Of a DNA stretch of 64,000 nucleotides, positions 1-8,225 are shown piece by piece. The notes beneath the pieces were generated by a model. It was not told the origin of the DNA. It saw nothing but the letters and a program-made list of their open reading frames with translations, and ran no database searches. The DNA lies in the NCBI GenBank assembly GCA_945860085.1, contig CAMAPJ010000001.1, positions 1-64,000 on the forward strand, written 5' to 3'. Numbering within the stretch: position 1 is the first letter of the stretch; the number at the start of each line of letters is the position of its first letter. A program made the translations under genes and the position numbers. Source of the stretch: Synechococcus sp. UW140 (GTDB lineage: Bacteria > Cyanobacteriota > Cyanobacteriia > PCC-6307 > Cyanobiaceae).

Positions 1-3000
1 AGGCTATTGCTCAGGGCTCTATTGCTAATACTATTATCGGTACCGCAGGTTCAGCCCAGTTCATTGGTAATTTAGGTAATGATAGCTTCACTGGTGGTGC
101 TGGTGTAGATGAAGCTGTAGTTGTTGGCACCACTATTGCATTTGCAAAAGATAGCAACGGTAAATTGCTTGTAACCACAAACTCGACCGGTAGTGACACC
201 TTGGATGGTGTAGAGTTTGTTAAGTATTATAATACTACCAATCCAAGTGCAATAACGACAACGCGTTATTTGATCGTAGATGCATTTAGCTCTGTTGCTG
301 CAGCCATTGATGCGTCTGTTTCTGGCGATGTGCTTCTTGTTGATCCTGAAAGTGGCTTTAATGCTACTTTGCAAAGCTATGGATCTTACGATGTATTCGT
401 ATTGCCAACTGCTAATCCTTCTGTTTCCAGTCTTGGTAACATAAGTGCTAGCACCTCTGGAGTAGTAACAGCATCGATCAGTGGCACTGCGGCTGAACTT
501 GCATCCCTCACAATAGCAAACACCGATTCCATTACGGTTACGGTGTCAAATTCTTCCCTAACAGGTAGTTCTGGCGTTACCGCGCTCAACACCCTTGGTG
601 GCAAGACTGCAGGAGTTGTAACAGCAACGATCAGTGGAACTGCTGCTGAACTTGCTGCTCTAACAACAGCAAGTACCGATGCCATCACGGTTACGGTGAC
701 AGGCCCGGCCAGCCTCAGTGACCTTGCCAAGATTGATGCAGCAACTTCGCTAACGATCACCTACGGCACCATTACTGATACTGCGGTCAATCTTTCTAAC
801 GATGGCGTTTATGTCAATGGAACGCATCCTGTAACAGTTACGGGTACAGCACCTACAGTTGCTCAGCTAGGTTCAATTAGTGGTAAGACCGATGGTGTAG
901 TAACAGCATCGGTCAGTGGCACTGCTGCTGAACTTGCATCCCTCACAACCGCAAACACCGATTCCATTACGGTTACGGTATCAGATGCTTCCCTAACAGG
1001 TAGTTCTGGCGTTACCGCGCTCAACACCCTTGGTGGCAAGACTGCAGGAGTTGTAACAGCAACGATCAGTGGAACTGCTGCCGAACTCGCAGCTCTCACC
1101 ACAGCAAGCACCGATGCCATTACGGTTACGGTGACAGATCCGGCCAGCCTCAGTGACCTTGCCAAGATTGATGCAGCAACTTCGCTAACGATCACCTACG
1201 GCACCATTACTGATACTGCGGTCAATCTTTCTAACGACAGCGTTTATGTCAATGGAACGCATCCTGCAACAGTTACGGGTACAGCACCTACAGTTGCTCA
1301 GCTAGGTTCAATTAGTGGTAAGACCGATGGTGTAGTAACAGCATCGGTCAGTGGCACTGCTGCTGAACTTGCATCCCTCACAACCGCAAACACCGATTCC
1401 ATTACGGTTACGGTGTCAGATTCTTCCCTAACAGGTAGTTCTGGCGTTACCGCGCTCAACACCCTTGGTGGCAAGACTGCAGGAGTTGTAACAGCAACGA
1501 TCAGTGGAACTGCTGCTGAACTGGCAGCTCTCACCACAGCAAGCACCGATGCCATTACGGTTACGGTGACAGATCCGGTCAGCCTCAGTGACCTTGCCAA
1601 GATTGATGCAGCAACTTCGCTCACGATCACCTACGGCACCATTACTGATACTGCTGCCAATCTTTCTAACGACAGCGTTTATGTCAATGGAACGCATCCT
1701 GTAACAGTTACGGGTACAGCACCAACTGTTTCTGAGCTAGGTATTATTAGTGGCAAGACTGCAGGAGTAGTAACAGCATCGATCAGTGGCACTGCGGCTG
1801 AACTTGCTTCCCTCACAACAGCAAACACCGATGCCATTACGGTTACGGTGTCAGATTCTTCCCTAACAGGTAGTTCTGGCGTTACCGCGCTCAACACCCT
1901 TGGTGGCAAGACTGCAGGAGTTGTAACAGCAACGATCAGTGGCACTGCTGCTGAACTCGCAGCTCTCACCACAGCAAGCACCGATGCCATTACGGTTACT
2001 ATCAATGGCTCCACCACGATCGCCCAGCTGAGATCCATCGACAATGCCACCAGTGGCGCCATTACCTATGCAACCTTTGAGGACAGTTCCGCAAACTTGG
2101 CTGCTGAGTCGGTTCCTGGTGGTTATTTGACAGTGGCTGGCTCTAAAGCGGTCACCCTTACTGATGATCACAGCCTGACGCAACTCATAGCCATTAATGC
2201 CGCCACCTCGGGCACAATCACCATGTTTAACAATGGGATTGGGCTCACTGGTTCAGCGGCCAACTTGGCTGCTGCCCTTAATGGGATCACTGGGTACCAA
2301 GGTGTGATCAGTATCACTGATAACCATAACCTGGAGCGACTCAAGACGATCAATAACGCCACCTCGGCCACCATTACCTTGATCAATAAAGCTATCGATC
2401 TCTCTGGTTCAGCTGCTGATGTGGCTGCGGCCCTCGCTGGCATCACCGACTACACCGGAAACGTCGACATCAATACTGTCCATAACCTCTCGCAGCTGAA
2501 GGCCATTAATAATGCCACCAGTGGTTCGATAACGTTGCAATACCCATTGACTGAACTGGAAGGAGAGGCCTCGGAACTCGCGGCTGCCCTGACTGGAATC
2601 ACCTATACAGGTCCTATCATCGTCACGGGCGTCGTCTCGCTGGCCCAGCTCGCCACCATTGATGGGGCGACAAGCAACAGCGTTACCAGCGGCACTATCA
2701 CTGACACTGCAGCCAATCTTGCTGCTAATACCGATGGCTATTTGAGCGGTAATAAGAGTGTCACTATCACTACCAACCATACCCTGGCCCAGCTCAAAGC
2801 CATCAATAACGCCACGACCGGTGCCATCACTCTGGCTAGCAAAGCTATTGACCTCACTGGTTCGGCGGCTGATCTAGCTGATGCCCTCGATGGAATTACC
2901 GATTACACCGGCAACATCACGATTACTGGCTCGGCTTCAATAGACCAACTATCGGCTATTGATACTGCTGCCCAGAATGCGATCACCTACAGCTCGGTAA

Positions 3001-4286
3001 CTGACACTGCTTCGAAATTGGCCGCCAACGTCGGCGGTTATGTAAATTTCAACAAGACAGTCACTTTAACGACTAACCACAGCTTGGCTGAGCTCAAAGC
3101 CATCAATAACGCCACCGCCGGTGCCATTACCCTGGCCAGCAATGCCGTTGCACTCAGTGGTTCAGCAGATGATCTGGCTGTGGCCCTCTCTGGCTTCACC
3201 GATTACACTGGCAATGTCACAGTCACTACCAGCACTTCAATAGAAACGCTGAAATCCATCGACGCTGCTACCACCGGCTCGATCACGCTAGACAATTCCT
3301 CCTTGCTCACTCCTCCACCCCCCCTGGGTAATTTGAGCACGACTGTTGCTACTGCTGTTAGGAGTGCACAAAACAAAGTGGATTACACCTATGCTATTGT
3401 TGATACCACCGCTAATGTCAACGCTGCTAGCGTTGATGTACTCAAGAGCGCCACAGCGATCACCAGTAACGACAACGCTGCCACCACCGGCAGTACCCTC
3501 AACCTCTATGGGGTTAATGCCCATGTGAATGCTATCGGTGTGATCACAATCCCATCAGTTGCGATCACAGGCGATAGCGGCGCTAATATCGTGCAGCTGT
3601 CGGCTGCTCTAACACACTCCGATCAAGTGGTAGCCAGCTTTGGCGGTGCTGATTCAACCACTGACACCTTGATTTTCAATGTGGTTGATGGGGATTACAC
3701 CACATGGAGTTCAGATCCTTCGACAGTCACTCAAGGCTCGAATACCCTTGGGTTCAACAAACTAAGCGGTTTCTCCTTCGTCAATCCGAGCAGTGGCAAC
3801 GCTGAAGACAGGCTGGGGATTTTTACAACCGACAGAAACATTTTCGGTCGATTTGTCTCCACTTCCTCCTCCTCAGGAGCTGCCCTCCAGTTGAGGGATG
3901 GAACAGTCTTTGAAGATGACGATCTAGGTTTGATAGATGACAGCAAAGATGCCTCGTTAGTTCGAGACCGAATTGCTCAATTTATTGCTGATGGGGGTGC
4001 GGTAGCACCCGGAACATCCATCGGCAAGTCTGGCCAAAGCGTAAATGACTTTATTTATGTCGCCTATGGCGAAAGCTCTGCCGATTCAAGCAAGACCAGC
4101 GCCTATGTCTATGCTGGATACTTTGACAAAGGATCTTCGGGGGCCTTCGCTGCTACTGGCGGTGTTGTTACTGATGCGATCAAGTCCAAGATTTCAATCG
4201 TATCGCTTGCTGAAATTCTTGATATCAGTGTTGGCGACCTGGCGAGCGGCAACTTCACATCAAGCAAGCCAGCTGGTCTTAGTTAA
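1..4286 (+). CDS. Large Thr/Ser-rich repeat adhesin / type I secretion substrate (5' partial, begins upstream of window)
   Basis: Frame 3 is open from base 3 (AIAQGSIANTIIGTAGSAQFIGNLGNDSFTGGAGVDEAVV...) into ORF 165-4286. Tandem repeats of GTAAELAxLTTAxTDxITVTV. Adjacent to ABC/HlyD export genes. Confidence 0.85.
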   Translation, partial: AIAQGSIANTIIGTAGSAQFIGNLGNDSFTGGAGVDEAVVVGTTIAFAKDSNGKLLVTTNSTGSDTLDGVEFVKYYNTTNPSAITTTRYLIVDAFSSVAAAIDASVSGDVLLVDPESGFNATLQSYGSYDVFVLPTANPSVSSLGNISASTSGVVTASISGTAAELASLTIANTDSITVTVSNSSLTGSSGVTALNTLGGKTAGVVTATISGTAAELAALTTASTDAITVTVTGPASLSDLAKIDAATSLTITYGTITDTAVNLSNDGVYVNGTHPVTVTGTAPTVAQLGSISGKTDGVVTASVSGTAAELASLTTANTDSITVTVSDASLTGSSGVTALNTLGGKTAGVVTATISGTAAELAALTTASTDAITVTVTDPASLSDLAKIDAATSLTITYGTITDTAVNLSNDSVYVNGTHPATVTGTAPTVAQLGSISGKTDGVVTASVSGTAAELASLTTANTDSITVTVSDSSLTGSSGVTALNTLGGKTAGVVTATISGTAAELAALTTASTDAITVTVTDPVSLSDLAKIDAATSLTITYGTITDTAANLSNDSVYVNGTHPVTVTGTAPTVSELGIISGKTAGVVTASISGTAAELASLTTANTDAITVTVSDSSLTGSSGVTALNTLGGKTAGVVTATISGTAAELAALTTASTDAITVTINGSTTIAQLRSIDNATSGAITYATFEDSSANLAAESVPGGYLTVAGSKAVTLTDDHSLTQLIAINAATSGTITMFNNGIGLTGSAANLAAALNGITGYQGVISITDNHNLERLKTINNATSATITLINKAIDLSGSAADVAAALAGITDYTGNVDINTVHNLSQLKAINNATSGSITLQYPLTELEGEASELAAALTGITYTGPIIVTGVVSLAQLATIDGATSNSVTSGTITDTAANLAANTDGYLSGNKSVTITTNHTLAQLKAINNATTGAITLASKAIDLTGSAADLADALDGITDYTGNITITGSASIDQLSAIDTAAQNAITYSSVTDTASKLAANVGGYVNFNKTVTLTTNHSLAELKAINNATAGAITLASNAVALSGSADDLAVALSGFTDYTGNVTVTTSTSIETLKSIDAATTGSITLDNSSLLTPPPPLGNLSTTVATAVRSAQNKVDYTYAIVDTTANVNAASVDVLKSATAITSNDNAATTGSTLNLYGVNAHVNAIGVITIPSVAITGDSGANIVQLSAALTHSDQVVASFGGADSTTDTLIFNVVDGDYTTWSSDPSTVTQGSNTLGFNKLSGFSFVNPSSGNAEDRLGIFTTDRNIFGRFVSTSSSSGAALQLRDGTVFEDDDLGLIDDSKDASLVRDRIAQFIADGGAVAPGTSIGKSGQSVNDFIYVAYGESSADSSKTSAYVYAGYFDKGSSGAFAATGGVVTDAIKSKISIVSLAEILDISVGDLASGNFTSSKPAGLS
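430..2060 (+). repeat. Tandem ~435-bp (145-aa) coding repeat, roughly 3.5 near-identical copies
   Basis: GKTDGVVTASVSGTAAELASLTTANTDSITVTVS...VNGTHPVTVTGTAPTVAQLGSIS recurs. Antisense mirror ORFs ending at 863 and 1298 are offset by exactly 435 bp. Confidence 0.9.
2160..3290 (+). repeat. Second, more diverged coding repeat class (NHxLAQLKAINNATxGxITLxxxAxxLxGSAADLAxALxGITDYTGN)
   Basis: Motif recurs several times in the adhesin translation with moderate divergence. Confidence 0.8.
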
Positions 4287-4342
4287 CTGCTGTAGCAACC
4301 ACGAAATCGGAGCCCTTGGCTCCGCACATTGGTTTCAGTTCC

Positions 4343-5224
4343 ATGGCCCCTCCCATACTGGTTCTTGCCGGTACCCCCGTGTTCCTCGAGCAGCTGCCTG
4401 GGCTGCTGCTCGAGCTTGATCTGATGCCCCAATTGCTTCGGCGCCATATCGAACGCAGCCATTCAGCGGCGTTCATCCCCAGCCGCGAGCAACAGGTGGA
4501 GTTTCAGCAGGCCTTTCTGGCCCGCGAACGCATCAGCGATCAGGCCAGCCTGGCCGCCTGGCTGCAGCGTCAGGTGATTAGTGAAGCCCAGATGAGCCAG
4601 CGCCTGTTTGTGGCCCTCCAGGCCGAGCTGTTTCAACAGGCCACCTTTGGCCCCCGTGTGGAACCGTTATTCCTTGAGCGCAAGGTTGATCTTGATCGCG
4701 TCACCTATTCCCTCCTGCGGGTGCGTGAACGCGCTAAGGCGGTGGAACTGCACCTGCGCCTGCGAGAAGAAGAAGCCACCTTCGCCGATCTTGCCTCCAC
4801 CTATTCCGAAGGCATTGAGCACCAGTTCAACGGCCTATTTGGTCCGATGGAGCTCGGTCGCATTAACCCCGTGCTGGCCGAACGCCTGCGCATCAGCACC
4901 CCAGGCCAGCTCTGGCCCCCCTTTGAAGCCGAAGGCTGGTGGGTGATCTTGCGTCACGAACGCCACCTGCCCGCCCAACTCGATCAGGCCATGCAGCAGC
5001 GGCTGCTCGGTGAGATGTATGAGTTTTGGATGCGTGAGCAGGTTTCGGCCGCCCTTGTCCAGCTCCAGCCTCCAGCTGGGCAGCCCATTAGCCCTGGCTC
5101 TGCCGAATCACCCGAACCCCTAATCGAACTTCCCGCCGGCGACGCCCTGGAACCTAATCCGCCCACCAGTGGAGAGATAGCCGCCAAACCAAGCTTTTTT
5201 AGGTCCCTTTTTGCGCGTGGATGA
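4343..5224 (+). CDS. Parvulin/SurA-like peptidylprolyl isomerase associated with T1SS
   Basis: RVRERAKAVELHLRLREEEATFADLASTYSEGIEHQFNGLFGPMELGRINPVLAERLRIS resembles a rotamase-type fold. Start chosen at ATGGCCCCTCCC inside the 4316 ORF. Confidence 0.65.
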   Translation: MAPPILVLAGTPVFLEQLPGLLLELDLMPQLLRRHIERSHSAAFIPSREQQVEFQQAFLARERISDQASLAAWLQRQVISEAQMSQRLFVALQAELFQQATFGPRVEPLFLERKVDLDRVTYSLLRVRERAKAVELHLRLREEEATFADLASTYSEGIEHQFNGLFGPMELGRINPVLAERLRISTPGQLWPPFEAEGWWVILRHERHLPAQLDQAMQQRLLGEMYEFWMREQVSAALVQLQPPAGQPISPGSAESPEPLIELPAGDALEPNPPTSGEIAAKPSFFRSLFARG

Positions 5225-8200
5225 AATCGTCACCGCACCCGATCACTCGATCAGTTCCGCCCTTGCTTTGCATCCTGGCTTTGCCCAGTTCTCCCCCGAG
5301 CAACTTGAAGCCATCGCTCCTCGCTTCACGCGCCAAACCAAGGCCATGGGTGAACCGCTGCTGATTGCCGATCAGCTACCCACCAGCCTTTATCTGCTCC
5401 AATCCGGCCAATTGCGCCAGCTGGTCGACCACCCCAACCACCCCGGCAGCTTGCTGACGCTTGCCCTAATCGATGCCCCCTACCTAGCCGGCTGGGCCTC
5501 GATTCAGGTGGGGGCTCCCCTGGAATTTCTCACTGCTGCCTCCGCCATCGAGCTGCTGGCAATTTCGCTCAGCGATTGGCTGGAGATCCTGCACCAGCAA
5601 CCAGCGCTGGCCCTCCACTACCAGCAGCAGGTGAGCCCCGCCGAGCTCTGGCCCCTGCTCTCCTCCCCAAGCAGTGGCCTGCTCCTGCCCCCTGCCGCCA
5701 AAGAATTACGCCCGCTGATCAAACGCCTGGCCGGGCAGGCCCAGGTTTGCGTGGTATTGCCCGGTAGCCCCTCCCACACCTCACTGGATCCCCAGCACCG
5801 CTGGTTGCTCTCTTCTGCAGGCGCCCCCCTACCCCTTGGCACGCCCATCGCCGCTGAGCAGCTGCCCCAGCTGCAGGCCACTAGCCAGCGGCCCCTACGC
5901 CTGATCGGGTTACCCGAAGCGATCTGGGGTCATGGCCACGCCAGCTACTCGGTGACAGCTCCAGCTGCGGAGCCTTCAGCCGTCCCAGCTTCGGCCCCGC
6001 CCCCCCCCGGCCCCCGGCTCCTAGAGGACGATCCCGATAGCCAGGATCCCACCAAGCCCTATCGCTTTTATTTCTCAGCCCCTGGCCCCGTGCCCGAGGC
6101 ATTGGCCTGCTTTCGCATGCTCGCCAGGCAGCTCAACCTGCCGATTAAGCCCGATGTGCTGCAGCGCATCCTGGAGGAGCAGGCCAGCCGCGGTGATGGC
6201 TCGGTGCCCCTGCAACTCTGCGCCGCCGTGGCCGAATCGATGGGCCTGCAAACCCAGCTGGCCGCCGTGCCGATTCCCTTGCTCGGGCGGCTTCAAACCC
6301 CATCGCTGGTGCACCTGGCCGATGGCGAACTCTGCATCGCCTTTGCCACCCACTCTGGCGGTCTGGTGCTGGGTCGCCCCCGCAGCCAGCTCGAATGGCT
6401 CGATGGCGAAGCCCTCACGGCCCTAGCCGCCGAAGATGGCAACCTGCCCGTGCTGCTGTTGCAGCTCACTGAGCGCACCCCCACAAAGAATTTTGGGCTG
6501 GGCTGGTTTGTGCCAGCGATCAAGAAAAACAAGCGGCCCCTAATTGAAGTGCTTGTTGCGTCGCTATTTGTGCAGGTGTTCCAGCTAATGAATCCGCTGA
6601 TTATTCAGCAGATCGTCGACAAGGTGATTGGCCAAAATGGCATGAGCACCCTGCCGGTGCTGGCAACTTTGCTGGTGAGTTTTTCGATCTTTGAAAATAT
6701 TCTTACCGCCGTGCGCACCAATCTGTTCATTGAAACCACTAATCGCATCGACCTATCCCTCGGGGAGCAGGTGATCGATCACCTGCTGCGGCTGCCCCTT
6801 GGTTATTTCGATCGGCGCCCCGTTGGCGAACTCTCCAGCCGCCTTGGCGAACTCGAAAACATCCGTTCCTTCCTCACCGGCACCGCCCTCACGGTGGTGT
6901 TGGATTCGGTGTTTTCCGTGATCTATATCATCGTGATGCTGATCTACAGCTGGGTGCTCACGATCGTAGCCCTGCTGGTGGCTCCCGTGCTGGGACTAAT
7001 CACCCTGAGCGTGTCGCCGGTGATTCGCAATCAACTGCGTATTAAAGCGGAGCTCAATGCTAAAACCCAAAACCACCTGGTGGAGGTGCTGAGCGGCATC
7101 CAAACCGTTAAAGCACAACACTTTGAACTCAAGGCCCGCTGGCGCTGGAAAGAACGCTATTCCAGTTTTGTGGCCGAGGGCTTTCGCAATGCCGTCACCT
7201 CCACCGCCGTCAATGGCCTCACCCAATTTCTCAACCAGTTTTCCAGCCTTGGTGTGCTCTGCGTCGGGGCCTATCTGGTGCTAGAGGGCCAGCTCACCCT
7301 CGGCCAACTTATTGCCTTTCGCATCATCGCTGGTTATGTAACTGGCCCGCTGCTGCGCCTTTCTAATCTCTACCAAAACTTCCAGCAAACCGCCCTTTCC
7401 CTTGAGCGCCTCGCTGACATCATCGATACCCCCCAAGAATCAAGCGAGGCCGATCGCGTCAATATCCCCCTACCCGCCATCCAGGGCAATATCAGCTACG
7501 ACAATGTCTCCTTTCGTTTTGGCAAGGAGGGGCCCCTGCAGCTCTCCCAGGTGAGCCTGGAGATTCCAGCCGGTGAATTTGTGGCCATTGTGGGCCAATC
7601 CGGTTCCGGCACATCCACCCTTACCAAGCTCCTACCCCGGCTCTATCCACCCCTAGCCGGCCGCATCCTGATCGACCAATACGACATCGCCAAGGTGGAG
7701 TTGTACTCCCTGCGCCGCCAGATCGGCACCGTTCCCCAGGATTCGCTGCTGTTTGAAGGATCAGTGCAAGACAACATTGCCCTCACCAATCCCGATGCCA
7801 CCAGCGAAGACATCATCGCCGCTGCCAAGGTGGCGGCGGCCCATGATTTCATCATGGAATTGCCCACCGGCTATAGCTCGCCGGTGGGGGAACGGGGCGG
7901 CGGCCTCTCCGGCGGCCAGCGTCAACGCGTGGCCATTGCCCGCACCGTGCTGCAAAACCCACGCCTGCTGATCATGGATGAGGCCACCTCCGCCCTCGAT
8001 TACGCAACCGAACGGCGAGTCTCCCTCAATTTGATGGAGCATTTCCGTGGTCGCACCGTGCTGTTTATCACCCATCGGTTGAATTCCATCAAGCACGCCG
8101 ATCGCATCCTGTTGATGCACCAGGGCCAGCTGGAGGAACAGGGCAGCCATGAGGAGCTCATGGCCCTGCGGGGCCGCTACTACGCCCTCTTTCGGCAGCA

Positions 8201-8225
8201 GGAGGCTGGGAGCGTGCAGCAATGA
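5211..8225 (+). CDS. Type I secretion ABC exporter: cyclic-nucleotide-binding-like + C39-like domain + TMD + NBD
   Basis: TM region FVPAIKKNKRPLIEVLVASLFVQVFQLMNPLIIQQIVDKV; NBD with LSGGQRQR, LLIMDEATSALD, H-loop THR. Walker A reads GQSGSGTST. Confidence 0.9.
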   Translation: MRVDEIVTAPDHSISSALALHPGFAQFSPEQLEAIAPRFTRQTKAMGEPLLIADQLPTSLYLLQSGQLRQLVDHPNHPGSLLTLALIDAPYLAGWASIQVGAPLEFLTAASAIELLAISLSDWLEILHQQPALALHYQQQVSPAELWPLLSSPSSGLLLPPAAKELRPLIKRLAGQAQVCVVLPGSPSHTSLDPQHRWLLSSAGAPLPLGTPIAAEQLPQLQATSQRPLRLIGLPEAIWGHGHASYSVTAPAAEPSAVPASAPPPPGPRLLEDDPDSQDPTKPYRFYFSAPGPVPEALACFRMLARQLNLPIKPDVLQRILEEQASRGDGSVPLQLCAAVAESMGLQTQLAAVPIPLLGRLQTPSLVHLADGELCIAFATHSGGLVLGRPRSQLEWLDGEALTALAAEDGNLPVLLLQLTERTPTKNFGLGWFVPAIKKNKRPLIEVLVASLFVQVFQLMNPLIIQQIVDKVIGQNGMSTLPVLATLLVSFSIFENILTAVRTNLFIETTNRIDLSLGEQVIDHLLRLPLGYFDRRPVGELSSRLGELENIRSFLTGTALTVVLDSVFSVIYIIVMLIYSWVLTIVALLVAPVLGLITLSVSPVIRNQLRIKAELNAKTQNHLVEVLSGIQTVKAQHFELKARWRWKERYSSFVAEGFRNAVTSTAVNGLTQFLNQFSSLGVLCVGAYLVLEGQLTLGQLIAFRIIAGYVTGPLLRLSNLYQNFQQTALSLERLADIIDTPQESSEADRVNIPLPAIQGNISYDNVSFRFGKEGPLQLSQVSLEIPAGEFVAIVGQSGSGTSTLTKLLPRLYPPLAGRILIDQYDIAKVELYSLRRQIGTVPQDSLLFEGSVQDNIALTNPDATSEDIIAAAKVAAAHDFIMELPTGYSSPVGERGGGLSGGQRQRVAIARTVLQNPRLLIMDEATSALDYATERRVSLNLMEHFRGRTVLFITHRLNSIKHADRILLMHQGQLEEQGSHEELMALRGRYYALFRQQEAGSVQQ

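Noticed and set aside
386-2183. Series of minus-strand ORFs (110-127 aa) mirroring each other
   Set aside because: They are antisense shadows of the 435-bp adhesin repeats; spacing equals the repeat period and they have no start or domain support.
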